This document shows positions 27,798-37,458 of a stretch of 64,000 nucleotides of DNA, one piece after another (position 1 is the stretch's first letter; the number at the start of each line of letters is the position of its first letter). The notes under the pieces were generated by a model, which was not told the origin of the DNA, did not search any database, and worked only from the letters and a program-made list of their open reading frames with translations. The DNA lies in the NCBI GenBank assembly GCA_003056245.1, contig MVDH01000003.1, positions 1,289,331-1,353,330 of the forward strand. Reading direction: 5' to 3'. The stretch comes from Cellvibrio sp. 79. GTDB lineage: Bacteria > Pseudomonadota > Gammaproteobacteria > Pseudomonadales > Cellvibrionaceae. A program made the position numbers and the translations under genes.

Positions 27798-28784
27798 ATG
27801 TCGCCAGTGAGTTTTACCCGTGATCAGGCCGATGCGTTGCAAGCATCGCTGCCTGATTTGGAATTTGTTGCCGGACAGGAAGGCATTAGCCCCGATAATC
27901 CGTTATTGGTGAGTTACCTGGCGTGTTATCGATTGGATTTTTCCGCCCTGTATCCGGGCTTGGTCCATGCGCTGGGCGCAATAGGAACAAGTGATTTTCG
28001 TATCGCCACCCAGTATTGGATTCCGCCGCAGGCGCGTGGGACTTTGTTGGTAGTGCACGGTTATTACGACCATGTGGGTATTTACGATAAGGTCATTGCC
28101 TTTGGTCTGGCGCAGGGGCTGGCGGTATTGGCGTTTGATCTTCCCGGCCATGGTTTGAGCAACGGCGAGCGCGCGGCGATTGAATCCTTCGACCAATATG
28201 GCGATGTGCTGGAAACCATCCTCCAACGTGCGCAACGATATTTGCCGTCGCCCTGGTATGCGCTGGGGCAGAGCACGGGCGGGGCGGCGTTGCTCAACCA
28301 TCTATGGCGTTATGAATCCCATCGATCCGAACCTTTATTGAAAAAGACAGCGCTGTGCGCGCCGCTGATACTGCCGCGCGGATGGACGCGCGGGCGCTGG
28401 CTCTATATGCTCATCCACCGGTTTGTCCGCCACTTGCCGCGCGGCCCTTCGCGCAGTTCCCACGATGAGAGCTTTATTCGCTTCCTGGATGAAGAAGATT
28501 GCCTGCAATCGCGCTTCCTTTCAGTGCGTTGGGTGGGTGCGATGAAGAACTGGGATGCGCAATTCCAGCGTTGGCAACCATTGGAGAAATCCTTGCTTGT
28601 TATTCAGGGCACCGACGATCAAACGGTCGCCTGGCGTTACAACCTCGGACTGTTACAGAACAAGCTGCCGCAGGCGCAGGTGAAGTTCATTGCGGGGGCT
28701 GGCCACCAATTAGTAAACGAGCGTGACGATTTTCGTGAACAAGTCTTTGTAACCTTGCGCGATTATTTTTGTACACTGCCCTGA
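27798..28784 (+). CDS. Alpha/beta hydrolase, monoacylglycerol-lipase-like
   Basis: Serine hydrolase of the Hydrolase_4 (lysophospholipase/monoglyceride lipase) type, 328 aa. Visible motifs are the strand-turn VVHGYYDHVGIYDKVI, LPGHGLSNGER, the nucleophile elbow GQSTGG (~Ser154), the acid region IQGTDDQTV near 275, and the histidine segment GAGHQLVNER near 300. No signal peptide, so probably cytosolic. It starts the plus-strand pair with the DedA gene (36-nt gap), which suggests a membrane-lipid context. The precise ester substrate is unknown. Confidence 0.85.
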   Translation: MSPVSFTRDQADALQASLPDLEFVAGQEGISPDNPLLVSYLACYRLDFSALYPGLVHALGAIGTSDFRIATQYWIPPQARGTLLVVHGYYDHVGIYDKVIAFGLAQGLAVLAFDLPGHGLSNGERAAIESFDQYGDVLETILQRAQRYLPSPWYALGQSTGGAALLNHLWRYESHRSEPLLKKTALCAPLILPRGWTRGRWLYMLIHRFVRHLPRGPSRSSHDESFIRFLDEEDCLQSRFLSVRWVGAMKNWDAQFQRWQPLEKSLLVIQGTDDQTVAWRYNLGLLQNKLPQAQVKFIAGAGHQLVNERDDFREQVFVTLRDYFCTLP

Positions 28785-28820
28785 ACCCATTTCATTATCA
28801 GCGACGACTAAGGAAATACC

Positions 28821-29483
28821 GTGGAACTCATCCAGCTAGCTATCAGTTTTATTTTGCATGTCGACCAGCATCTCACCGAGCTGTTTAACCAATATGGATT
28901 GTGGATTTACGGCATTTTGTTTTTGATTATCTTTTGCGAAACCGGTTTGGTGGTGACCCCGTTCCTGCCGGGGGATTCATTGTTGTTCGCTACCGGTGCA
29001 TTAGTAGTGGGCACTACGCTGGATGTGAATTTGATGGCGCTGGTAGTGGTGAGCGCTGCAATTCTGGGTAATACCGTGAATTACACGATTGGCCATTTCT
29101 TTGGCGAGCGCTTGTTTCGCAATCCCAACTCTAAAATTTTCCGCCGCGATTACCTGGACCGCGCCCATGCGTTTTATGAAAAACATGGCGGCAAAACTAT
29201 TGTGATGACCCGCTTTGTCCCGATCTTCCGCACCTTCGCGCCGTTTGCAGCGGGTATGAGCAGCATGGGTTACAAGCGTTTTATGATGTACAACGTGTTG
29301 GGTGCAGTATTATGGGTGGGCATCTTTCTTTACGCGGGTTATGTGTTTGGTAACTTGCCGGTGGTGCGTAAAAACTTCACCTTATTAATTTTGGGGATTC
29401 TGGTGTTGTCCGTACTGCCGATTGTTTATGAGGCCTGGAAGGCGCGTAAAGCCAAAGCGAACAAAGAAAGTTCTGTTGCATAA
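28821..29483 (+). CDS. DedA family membrane protein
   Basis: A 220-residue integral membrane protein of the DedA/SNARE-associated family, whose members act as lipid scramblases or flippases (undecaprenyl phosphate or phospholipid recycling). The start is GTG with AAGGA ~6 nt upstream. The family pattern is plain: [20 protein letters not shown] near 41-60, [15 protein letters not shown] near 81, the amphipathic [20 protein letters not shown] segment near 123-142 with conserved arginines, then GAVLWVG. It lies just downstream of the lipase-like gene and ends before a bidirectional terminator. Confidence 0.92.
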   Translation: MELIQLAISFILHVDQHLTELFNQYGLWIYGILFLIIFCETGLVVTPFLPGDSLLFATGALVVGTTLDVNLMALVVVSAAILGNTVNYTIGHFFGERLFRNPNSKIFRRDYLDRAHAFYEKHGGKTIVMTRFVPIFRTFAPFAAGMSSMGYKRFMMYNVLGAVLWVGIFLYAGYVFGNLPVVRKNFTLLILGILVLSVLPIVYEAWKARKAKANKESSVA

Positions 29484-29516
29484 CCATCAAGCCGCAACAT
29501 CAACATAAGTGAAAAC

Positions 29517-29549
29517 AAAACGCCGCACTTTTCAGTGCGGCGTTTTTTA
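29517..29549. terminator. Bidirectional terminator between dedA and serA
   Basis: AAAACGCCGCACT, loop TTTC, AGTGCGGCGTTTTTT. Strong stem with T/A runs on both sides, between convergent genes. Confidence 0.9.
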
Positions 29550-29573
29550 TTGGGCGGACAAATCAGTTACCGA

Positions 29574-30803
29574 TTAGAACAACACACGGCAACGAATAGT
29601 CCCTTCAATATTTTTCAGCTGCTCAAGCGCCACTTCACTGTACGGCGAGTTGATATCAACCACTACATAGCCAACCTTGTCGTTGGTTTGCAGGTATTGG
29701 GAAGAAATGTTGATCTGGTTGTCGGAGAAAATCTTGTTGATCTTCGACAATACACCGGGAACATTGGCGTGAACGTGCAGCAAACGGTGTGCATCCGGAT
29801 GGCCGGGCAGGGCAACTTCCGGGAAGTTGACCGAGCTGGTGGTAGTGCCGTTGTCGGAGTATTTGATCAGCTTTTCTGCTACTTCAATGCCGATATTTTC
29901 CTGCGCTTCCATAGTGGAGCCGCCGATGTGCGGGGTCAGGATCACATTATCCAAACCGCGTAACGGGCTGATGAACTCGTCGCCATTGGCTTTGGGCTCT
30001 TCCGGGAATACGTCGATTGCGGCACCGGCAACATGGCCGGATTTAATCGCATCAGCCAATGCATCGATATCCACTACCGTACCGCGCGAGGCGTTGATCA
30101 GGATTGCGCCCTTTTTCATCAGGCCGATTTCGCGCGCGCCGATCATGTCTTGAGTTGCCAGTGTTTCCGGCACATGCAGGCTAATGATGTCTGACGTCGC
30201 TAACAGCTCATCCAGGTTGCGTACTTGCGACGCGTTGCCCAATGGCAACTTGGTTACTACGTCGTAGAAACGCACTTTCATACCCAGCGATTCCGCCAGC
30301 ACACTGGTTTGGCTACCGATAGAACCGTAACCGATCAGGCCCAGGGTCTTGCCGCGAATTTCAAAGGAGCCGACAGCTGATTTATCCCAACCGCCGCGAT
30401 GGCAAACAAAGTTTTTCTGTGGGATGTTGCGGAGCAGCAGGATCGCTTCGGCAATAACCAGTTCGGCAACCGAGCGAGTGTTTGAGTAAGGAGCATTGAA
30501 AACCGCTACGCCGTGTTCTTGTGCCGCTTTCAAATCCACTTGATTGGTCCCGATGCAGAAGCAACCGGCCGCAATCAGCTTGGGTGCGTTTTCAAATACG
30601 CGACGGGTCAATTGGGTGCGTGAACGCAAGCCAACGAAATGTGCATCCTGGATGCGCGCAATCAGTTCATCTTCTGCAAGCGCGGTTTTCAGGTAATCAA
30701 TGTTGGTATAACCCTGGGCATTCAGGGTATCTACTGCGGATTGGTGGACACCTTCCAGCAACAGAAATTTAATTTTGCTTTTGTCTAACGAGGTCTTGCT
30801 CAT
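29574..30803 (-). CDS. serA: D-3-phosphoglycerate dehydrogenase
   Basis: First step of serine biosynthesis, oxidising 3-phosphoglycerate to 3-phosphohydroxypyruvate with NAD. The start at 30803 has AGGAG 8 nt before it and gives 409 residues, matching the E. coli enzyme (410) better than the ATG at 30830. Visible are the 2-hydroxyacid dehydrogenase NAD motif GLIGYGSIGSQTSVLAESLG, the catalytic segments LINASRGTVVDIDAL and ILTPHIGGSTMEAQENIG, and a C-terminal ACT domain (VLSKINKIFSDNQINISSQY) that would bind serine for feedback inhibition. It ends with the family's terminal GTIRCRVLF. Divergent from the GH9 gene across 365 bp. Confidence 0.97.
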   Translation of the reverse strand: MSKTSLDKSKIKFLLLEGVHQSAVDTLNAQGYTNIDYLKTALAEDELIARIQDAHFVGLRSRTQLTRRVFENAPKLIAAGCFCIGTNQVDLKAAQEHGVAVFNAPYSNTRSVAELVIAEAILLLRNIPQKNFVCHRGGWDKSAVGSFEIRGKTLGLIGYGSIGSQTSVLAESLGMKVRFYDVVTKLPLGNASQVRNLDELLATSDIISLHVPETLATQDMIGAREIGLMKKGAILINASRGTVVDIDALADAIKSGHVAGAAIDVFPEEPKANGDEFISPLRGLDNVILTPHIGGSTMEAQENIGIEVAEKLIKYSDNGTTTSSVNFPEVALPGHPDAHRLLHVHANVPGVLSKINKIFSDNQINISSQYLQTNDKVGYVVVDINSPYSEVALEQLKNIEGTIRCRVLF

Positions 30804-31168
30804 GGGGACAACTCCTAAAGTGCATTGCACCTAAAATTTAAAAGCGGGCAGCGGCGTCTCCGGGAGCAATGGCATCGAACAGGAGACGGAAAGGGCCGGA
30901 TCATACGCATCGGCGGGCTGAAAAAGGCGCGCATCATACCACAAAGGCCGGGGTTGGCAGGGCGCCAGACTTGATAAATCTTTACTTCCTGCAAACAGTA
31001 TTTGGCAAACCTATCACCTAGTATGAGGTTGCCGACTCGCTGCCTGGTTCTTCTCAAAAAGTTCTTCACAAAATACCCGGGCAGCGGGATCACAAAAAAT
31101 AACGGCAACCCACACGCCACTACCGCCGGAGAACATTTCACTTATCACCTCTCACCAGGAGGACGGAA

Positions 31169-33028
31169 ATGTTCCGCCATTTTTTCAGTTTTTCCCGCAG
31201 TGCCTTTGCACTGGCGCTCATCGGTTTATGGACGGCAGGCAGCGTTGCCGCGAGTGATCCGATCATTCTCACTAACCATTTGGGATATGACACCCAGGCG
31301 TTCAAGCAAGCGGTTATCAAAGGGCATGAAGGCGATAAATTCGACCAATGCCAATTGGTGGATACCAAAACCGGTGTGCTTTCGTATACCGCCAAACCCG
31401 TCACGGCGGGCAAGGTAGACCAGTGGCGCGATTGGCATTTCTGGACCTGGGAATTCAGCCAGGTTACCGCCGAGGGCAATTATCGCATTCGTTGCCAGCG
31501 CGGTGATGGCTGGCTTGAATCCTATCCGTTTGTCATCCAGCGGCAATTGCTGGAGCGGAATACGCTCTCCGATGTGCTCTATTACTTTAAAGGCCAGCGT
31601 TCATCCGGCTTGCTGGATAAGGCGGATAGCCAGATAAGCTTTGCCGAAAATCCGGAAAAACCCAAAGTCGATGTGCATGGCGGTTGGTATGACGCCACGG
31701 GCGACTACGGCAAACATTTATCGCACCTGTCGTTTTCAACTTATTTCAATCCCCAACAACTTTCACTGGTGCCGCTTAACCTGCTGCTGGTGTACGAAGC
31801 CTTGACTGAGAAGAAAGATGAAAACTTCAGCCAATATCGCCGCCGGTTGCTGGATGAGGCGATGTTCGGGGCGGATTACCTGGTGCGCGTCCATGTGCCG
31901 GGCGGTTCTTTTTATCGCAGTATTGGCGGCATGGGCCCCAAAAAGGCACCGGAAGATCGTCGTTTGATGGCGCCGATGAAAGCCTTTGCCCTGAAAGAAA
32001 CCAAAGATTCTGACTGGAAACACGGCTCCGGCAAAATGCATGAAATGATGGCAGGGCATCTCTACGAAACGAGCTTCCGCGAAGGTGGCGGAGTGGCAAT
32101 TGCTTCGTTAGCCGCCGCCGCACGGCAAGAATCGTCCGGTGAATACACGCAAGCGCAATACCTGCAAGCGGCTGAGGATGCCTTCCGCTTTTTGCAGGCC
32201 AATAACCTGAAGCTGACTAACGATGGAGTCAACAATATTGTCGATGATTACACCGCTTTGATCGCAGCAATCGAGTTACTGAAAACAACGGGCAATGAGC
32301 AATATCGTAAGGCCGCCAGTGCGAGGGCGAGCGCGCTGGTGAAGCGCTTGTCGGGCGATAAGCAGTATCGCAACTACTGGCGTGCAGACGACAAAAACCG
32401 GCCTTTCTTCCATGCTGCAGAGGCAGGTTTTCCCGTCGTTAGCTTAATGAACTATTACCCGTTGGCGAGCAAGAAAGAGCAGAAAACCTTGCTGGCTGCG
32501 GTGCGGAAACATCTGGAGTTTGAATTGGCATTGGCCAACGAAGTCAGCAATCCGTTTGGCCTCGCGCGCCAGTATGTGCAAAACGTGAAAGGTGAGCGGC
32601 GCAGTGCGTTTTTCTATCCCCACGATACGGAAACCGCACCCTGGTGGCAGGGCGAAAATGCGCGCTTGGCATCGTTGGCCGCTGCCGCCCGCCTGGCCGC
32701 AAAATACACTGACGACACCGCGTTTAAAGCCAGACTTGAGGCTTACGCCTGGAACCAGCTCAATTGGATTATTGGTTTGAATCCGTTTGATGCCTCCATG
32801 CTTGAGGGGACGGGGCGCAATAATGTCCAGTACGATTTTTTCGCGACTTTCCAGTACACCAATGCACCGGGCGGGATCGTCAATGGCATTACTGGCGGAT
32901 TGGATAACGAGCGCGATATCGACCTGAATCGCAGTTATGCGGAGACTGGCAAAGACATCGATTGGCGCTGGGCAGAGCAGTGGTTGCCGCACACGGCTTG
33001 GTATATCTACGCGATTGCACTGAATTAA
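31169..33028 (+). CDS. GH9 family glycoside hydrolase
   Basis: Secreted GH9 enzyme, 619 aa. AGGAGG lies just before the ATG; the signal peptide ends near AASD (~29). The N-terminal Ig-like CelD_N domain (IILTNHLGYDTQAFKQAVIK) leads to the alpha6/alpha6 barrel. The GH9 catalytic aspartates are Asp175 and Asp179 in HGGWYDATGDYGKH, and the C-terminal acid is probably Glu603 in DIDWRWAEQWLPHT. The C-terminal wording differs from classical endocellulases (NEVAxNWNA type) and resembles GH9 exo-acting or glucosaminidase/glucosidase-like members, so specificity is open. The 365-bp region upstream (30804-31168), shared with serA, shows no other gene. Confidence 0.88.
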   Translation: MFRHFFSFSRSAFALALIGLWTAGSVAASDPIILTNHLGYDTQAFKQAVIKGHEGDKFDQCQLVDTKTGVLSYTAKPVTAGKVDQWRDWHFWTWEFSQVTAEGNYRIRCQRGDGWLESYPFVIQRQLLERNTLSDVLYYFKGQRSSGLLDKADSQISFAENPEKPKVDVHGGWYDATGDYGKHLSHLSFSTYFNPQQLSLVPLNLLLVYEALTEKKDENFSQYRRRLLDEAMFGADYLVRVHVPGGSFYRSIGGMGPKKAPEDRRLMAPMKAFALKETKDSDWKHGSGKMHEMMAGHLYETSFREGGGVAIASLAAAARQESSGEYTQAQYLQAAEDAFRFLQANNLKLTNDGVNNIVDDYTALIAAIELLKTTGNEQYRKAASARASALVKRLSGDKQYRNYWRADDKNRPFFHAAEAGFPVVSLMNYYPLASKKEQKTLLAAVRKHLEFELALANEVSNPFGLARQYVQNVKGERRSAFFYPHDTETAPWWQGENARLASLAAAARLAAKYTDDTAFKARLEAYAWNQLNWIIGLNPFDASMLEGTGRNNVQYDFFATFQYTNAPGGIVNGITGGLDNERDIDLNRSYAETGKDIDWRWAEQWLPHTAWYIYAIALN

Positions 33029-33201
33029 CCCGCACTATGATTCGAGCTATGGCCCGGTAAATACGGGCCGTAGCATGCGATGAATACGTATTTTTACCTA
33101 TCTTATAGTCAATTTTTATATTACTCATGCCCGGTCAACTCCGTATAATGGCGCCGCCGGTTGTCTGTTGTGGATAACCCCGTTATTTTGAGGTTCAAGG
33201 T

Positions 33202-34425
33202 TTGTCATCGTCTTCAGTGGTATCGAACGAAGCACCTTCACCAGCATTTTACGTCGCACTGTTAGCCATAGGATTAGGCAGTTTTGCGATAGGTGTTGGC
33301 GAATTCATTTCCATGGGGCTGTTGCCCGAAATTTCTTCCTCTCTCTCGATCACTATTCCCCAGGCCGGTCACGCCATCAGTGCTTATGCGTTGGGTGTTG
33401 TTATTGGCGCGCCGCTGCTGGCGATTCTCAGCACCGGCCGCTCGCGCACGCGCATGTTGGTGGTGTTGATGGGGCTGTATGCGGTCGCCAATATCGCCAG
33501 CGCGCTTGCGCCTAATTACGAATCGCTACTGGTGTTACGCCTGTTGAGCGGGTTTCCCCACGGCACCTTTTTCGGGATTGCTTCGCTCGTGGCCGCATCG
33601 CTAGCGCCCGCGAATATGCGTGCCCGCGCGGTGGCTTATGTGATGTTGGGGTTATCGGTCGCGACGCTTATCGGCGTACCGGTTGCTACTGGTCTCGGTC
33701 AATGGTTGGGCTGGCGCTCGGCGTTTATCCTGGTGGGCGTGATCGCGTTGGCGTCGGCCATTTGTGTCGCGAAATTTGTACCTAAAGAGCCGCCGCAAAC
33801 GGGTGTGCGCATCGCCCATGAGCTGTCTATGTTCACCAATCGCCAGGTGTGGATCACCTTGGGCATTGGCGCGATTGGTTTTGGCGGTTTGTTTTCGATC
33901 TTCTCCTACGTTAAGCCGACGCTGATGAGTCTGGCGGGCCTGACTGAAATGGGGGTGCCGTTTGTGCTGGCGCTCTTTGGCGCCGGGATGGTAACGGGGA
34001 ATATTGTGGGATCGCGCATGGCGGACCGCGATTTGCTCGGCACCATCAAGCGTTGCCTGATCTGGTCCATGATTGTTTGTGCCGCGTTTGCACTGACCGC
34101 ATCGCATTTGTTGCTCGCCTGCTTTACCGTATTTTGCGTGGGTACTGTTGTAGTCATCGGTCCGGCAGTGCAAATCCGGTTGATGGATGTCGCCGGTAAA
34201 GCGCAAACCATGGCGGCGGCGATGAATCATTCTGCATTCAATTTTGCCAATGCGGCCGGTGCTTTCCTCGGCGGGTTGGCGATTGATGCGGGTTTCGGTT
34301 TTGCTTCCACGGGCTGGGTGGGGGTGTTGCTGTCGGTGGGCGGACTGGGAATGTTTTACTGGATGCTGGCCGATGCCAAACGCTCGGCATCGACCGCGAA
34401 AAATACGGCGGAATTATCTTCTTGA
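33202..34425 (+). CDS. MFS transporter, AraJ/arabinose-efflux-like
   Basis: A 407-residue, 12-helix major facilitator protein resembling the AraJ/YdhP-type sugar or drug efflux permeases. Visible are FAIGVGEFISMGLLPEIS in helix 1, the loop signature APLLAILSTGRSRTRMLVVL between helices 2 and 3, and LRLLSGFPHGTFFGIASLVA in helix 4. The start is TTG with a weak AGG upstream; TATAAT at 33144-33149 could be a -10 box. It stands alone after GH9. The substrate is unknown. The gene's GC content looks slightly higher than its neighbours. Confidence 0.88.
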   Translation: MSSSSVVSNEAPSPAFYVALLAIGLGSFAIGVGEFISMGLLPEISSSLSITIPQAGHAISAYALGVVIGAPLLAILSTGRSRTRMLVVLMGLYAVANIASALAPNYESLLVLRLLSGFPHGTFFGIASLVAASLAPANMRARAVAYVMLGLSVATLIGVPVATGLGQWLGWRSAFILVGVIALASAICVAKFVPKEPPQTGVRIAHELSMFTNRQVWITLGIGAIGFGGLFSIFSYVKPTLMSLAGLTEMGVPFVLALFGAGMVTGNIVGSRMADRDLLGTIKRCLIWSMIVCAAFALTASHLLLACFTVFCVGTVVVIGPAVQIRLMDVAGKAQTMAAAMNHSAFNFANAAGAFLGGLAIDAGFGFASTGWVGVLLSVGGLGMFYWMLADAKRSASTAKNTAELSS

Positions 34426-34492
34426 TGTTTGGCTAAAAGCGCGCGGCTATCATGCTACCGCGCGCCTCGCAACGCTATTTCTTCTGACCCCT

Positions 34493-35230
34493 TTATTTTT
34501 TTTGACCAAAGACCGCCCCGATAATCTGGCTGCCGCGCCCGACCGGGTCTTTGCGGATCAACTGTTCTTCCACGGCGACTTGTTTGAATAACCCATCCAA
34601 TGCCGCATTAAGTACATGCTGCTCTAGATCCAGATCCGGCTTGTTGGCGATAGGCAACATTTTGTAAGTACCGAGCAATTGCTGGTATTGGTTGTAAAAA
34701 CCGATTTGCTGCAAGTTTTGCTGGATGATGGGCAAATAGCGCTGGCGCAAACTCGCCTCGGTTTGTGCGCGGAAATAATCGGTCGCCGCCGTGCTGCTGC
34801 CGCGCACAATACCCAGCGCATCCGTCACACTCATATTGCGCACCGCATCCACGAACACACTTTTTGCTTCCACAGCCGCTTTTTCGGCGCCCTGGTTCAT
34901 CAAAGCTTCCACTTTATCCAACTGGCCACCCAAACCAAATTGCCGCAATTTGCTGGCGAGTGGCTGGACGTTCGCCGGTAATTCAATGCGATACAGCGGG
35001 CTATTGGCGTAACCGCCGGTTGCCGAGAGACTGGTTGCCGCGCGATTGCTGCCTAACTCCAATGCTTCCTTGATCCCGCGGATCAACGACGCCTGATTGT
35101 TGTAGCCAGCGGAGCCGGCAACAGTAGCGCCGGTTTCGGCGATTTGCGGCAGGGTAGCGTTACAGGCAACCAGACTTAAGGGCAGGGCAAGCAGGAAGCT
35201 GGAAACCAGGAGTTTTTTGGTCGATTTCAT
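34493..35230 (-). CDS. DUF4197 lipoprotein
   Basis: A 245-residue predicted lipoprotein: the signal peptide ends in lipobox SLVAC (Cys23). The body is mostly helical and fits the DUF4197 family (IRGIKEALELGSNRAATSLS, YRIELPANVQPLASKLRQFG, RNMSVTDALGIVRGSSTAAT, then LDGLFKQVAVEEQLIRKDP). The function of the family is unknown; the proteins are periplasmic or outer-membrane-anchored. It is convergent with the MFS gene (68-nt gap) and precedes trmO on the same strand with a 34-nt gap. Confidence 0.88.
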   Translation of the reverse strand: MKSTKKLLVSSFLLALPLSLVACNATLPQIAETGATVAGSAGYNNQASLIRGIKEALELGSNRAATSLSATGGYANSPLYRIELPANVQPLASKLRQFGLGGQLDKVEALMNQGAEKAAVEAKSVFVDAVRNMSVTDALGIVRGSSTAATDYFRAQTEASLRQRYLPIIQQNLQQIGFYNQYQQLLGTYKMLPIANKPDLDLEQHVLNAALDGLFKQVAVEEQLIRKDPVGRGSQIIGAVFGQKK

Positions 35231-35264
35231 GGAATGTGGTCCTTAATGCTATTGGTTTCAGGGG

Positions 35265-35981
35265 TTATTGGCTTGGGATAAGCGCGATCAATTCAATTCG
35301 ATAACGATCAGTATCGTCGACATAGCGCCAGCACACATCCAGATCCAGCAACTTCATGCCGTAAATCCGTTCGGGTTCAGGTTTTTGGTATTGCGGGCGC
35401 GGATCTTGTTGCAGGATCTGGACAACCAGGCCGGCGAGGTCGGTGCCGGTGCGGTTTTGATAGTCCACGCAAACAGCCTTTAATGCATCGGGAATATCTA
35501 CTGTGATTATTTCCGGTGGCGCCGCCGCGAATTGGTTTTCTGCGGTGGGAATGCAATCCACGTAAGGGACGTATGGTTTGATATCCAATACCGGGGTTCC
35601 GTCCAATACATCGATTCCGCTAACTTGTACGAACAATTTCCCTGCGCGCTCAACCACACCATCGAAACTCACAACTGATAAGCCAATAGGCGCAGGTCGC
35701 GTTGGTGAGCGCGTGGCAAATACACCGAGGCTTTTGTTTCCACCCAGGCGTGGCGGTTTTACTTTGGGTTTCCATTCTTCGCGTTTATTGGCATGGAAGA
35801 CGAACTGGACCCAAATATGAGTGCAGCCTTCCAACCCATCAAATGCACTGCGCTCATCGTAGGGCGGCAGCAGCTCTATTTCAGCGCTCGCTAGGGGCAC
35901 AAGACCGGGTTGGCGAGGGATGCCAAATTTTTCCCTGAAACAGGAATGCACTATGCCGATGGCGGGGAAGGTAAAGTCCAT
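35265..35981 (-). CDS. trmO: tRNA t6A37 N6-methyltransferase TrmO
   Basis: SAM-dependent methylation of N6-threonylcarbamoyladenosine at tRNA position 37 (TsaA/YaeB family). The start at 35981 (MDFTFPAIGIVHS) aligns with the E. coli protein start and gives 238 residues; an ATG at 36044 has a weak GGAAG but would add 21 non-family residues. Motifs: FGIPRQPGLV, DGLEGCTHIWVQFVFH, LGVFATRSPTRPAPIGLSVV and LDIKPYVPYVD. The C-terminal part (VVQILQQDPRPQYQ) completes the standard architecture. Cytosolic. Confidence 0.93.
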   Translation of the reverse strand: MDFTFPAIGIVHSCFREKFGIPRQPGLVPLASAEIELLPPYDERSAFDGLEGCTHIWVQFVFHANKREEWKPKVKPPRLGGNKSLGVFATRSPTRPAPIGLSVVSFDGVVERAGKLFVQVSGIDVLDGTPVLDIKPYVPYVDCIPTAENQFAAAPPEIITVDIPDALKAVCVDYQNRTGTDLAGLVVQILQQDPRPQYQKPEPERIYGMKLLDLDVCWRYVDDTDRYRIELIALIPSQ

Positions 35982-36100
35982 AACGGGTAACCGGTCACTC
36001 AAATGGACGTTAAGGCTAGGCAAAATGGCGGCCCTGCTCAACATTTATTTACGCGCTTCCTTTTGTCTATTTCCTGCCCGGGCTGGTAATATCGATCAAA

Positions 36101-36114
36101 TGAAAACGGTTACA
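36101..36114 (+). promoter_or_regulatory. Candidate LacI-family operator upstream of GH26
   Basis: TGAAAACGGTTACA has the central CG and TG/CA ends typical of LacI-family operators, and lies 50 nt before the mannanase ATG. No LacI regulator is encoded in the window, so the regulator would act in trans. Assigned from pattern only. Confidence 0.4.
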
Positions 36115-36163
36115 TCAAATTTACAGCACCATAAACTAATAACAACTGACATCGGGAGACTTC

Positions 36164-37408
36164 ATGAGTCGGCTTTCTTCACTGCTTGCAATGCTTTTAT
36201 TATCGACTGGATTACTGTTGGGTTGCGAACAGCAATCATCTCCACCACCGCCGCAGGTGACTGGCGAAACCGTGCAGGCGAGCGAATCCACCTCGGCCAA
36301 TCGCCCGTTTAAATTGATCGATAAGGACGCGATTCCCGCATCGGTTGCCCTGTATAACAACCTCGCAGCCCTGCGCGGCAAACATTTTTTATTCGGCCAC
36401 CAGGACAGTCTGGCGTACGGCGTTAAATGGGAAGGTGAGTTGGATCGCTCGGATATTCGCGACGTAACCGGCTCAAACCCGGCGGTGTACGGATGGGAAA
36501 TCGGCGGCTTGGAATTGGGCCATAAAAAAAACCTGGACGGCGTGAACTTCAAGCAAATGCAGGAATGGATCAAAGCCGGTTTCAGTCGCGGCGGGGTCAT
36601 CACCATCAGCTGGCATATGTACAGCCCGGTATCCGGTGGCAATTCCTGGGATAAAAACCCCACGGTGCATGAACTCGTTCCCGGCGGTGCCAAACATGAA
36701 GAACTGAAAAAGTACCTGGATGCGTTTGTTGCCTTCAATGAGGCGTTGGTGGTGACTGATGCGCAGGGCAAACAGCAACAAATCCCGGTGATTTTCCGCC
36801 CTTGGCACGAGCATAACGGCGATTGGTTCTGGTGGGGGAAAGGTCATGCGAGCGAGCAGGATTACATCACACTGTACCAGTTCACCGTTAAATACCTGCG
36901 CGACCAGAAAAACCAGCACAACCTGATTTTTGCCTATTCGCCGGACCGAAGCCGCATCGACCTGGCTAAATTTGAAAGCGATTATTTTTACGGTTATCCC
37001 GGTGATGAGTATGTCGATGTGATAGGTCTGGATGACTACTGGGATATGGGCCACGAGTCCAATACCGCCAGTGCCGATGAACAAAAGGCCAACCTTACCG
37101 CTTCCTTAAAAGCTATATCCAAAATCGCCCAGTTGCGCCACAAAATTGCGGCACTGACGGAAACGGGCAATAACGGTTTGAAGGTTCCGAATCTCTGGAC
37201 CGACCGAATTCTTGGCCCGGTGTTAGCCGATCCGGATGCGCAATTAATCACCTATGTATTGGTATGGCGCAATGCCAATACCGAGCGAGAAAAAACAGCA
37301 CAGTTCTACGCTCCTTACGCTGGTCAGGCGACGGCGGAAAATTTCAAAGCGTTTTTCGCCAATCCGGTGGTGATGTTTGAAAGCGAATTACCCTCGCTTT
37401 ATCAATAA
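36164..37408 (+). CDS. GH26 beta-mannanase lipoprotein (Man26C-like)
   Basis: Hydrolyses beta-1,4-mannan. 414 aa with lipobox LLLGC (Cys21) and a short Pro/Ser linker, so cell-attached. The GH26 fold shows FLFGHQDSLAYG, SNPAVYGWEIGGLE, the acid/base Glu216 in RPWHEHNGDWFWWG and the nucleophile Glu333 in ALTETGNNG. Length, lipobox and the FGHQDS, ISWHMYSP and NPTVHELVPGG segments look closest to Cellvibrio Man26C-type enzymes (mannobiose-releasing) rather than Man26A, judged from memory. GGGAGA precedes the ATG. It has its own terminator and is not clustered with other mannan genes here. Confidence 0.92.
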   Translation: MSRLSSLLAMLLLSTGLLLGCEQQSSPPPPQVTGETVQASESTSANRPFKLIDKDAIPASVALYNNLAALRGKHFLFGHQDSLAYGVKWEGELDRSDIRDVTGSNPAVYGWEIGGLELGHKKNLDGVNFKQMQEWIKAGFSRGGVITISWHMYSPVSGGNSWDKNPTVHELVPGGAKHEELKKYLDAFVAFNEALVVTDAQGKQQQIPVIFRPWHEHNGDWFWWGKGHASEQDYITLYQFTVKYLRDQKNQHNLIFAYSPDRSRIDLAKFESDYFYGYPGDEYVDVIGLDDYWDMGHESNTASADEQKANLTASLKAISKIAQLRHKIAALTETGNNGLKVPNLWTDRILGPVLADPDAQLITYVLVWRNANTEREKTAQFYAPYAGQATAENFKAFFANPVVMFESELPSLYQ

Positions 37409-37428
37409 TAAGCCCCTTTGCGGCGCGC

Positions 37429-37458
37429 AAAAAACCACCTTAAACCGGTGGTTTTTTT
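37429..37458 (+). terminator. Intrinsic terminator after GH26
   Basis: ACCACC and GGTGGT stem, loop TTAAACC, followed by seven T. Confidence 0.85.

Noticed and set aside
29535-29963. Plus-strand open frame of 142 codons opposite serA
   Set aside because: Complete overlap with the clearly conserved serA C-terminal ACT domain; no own features.
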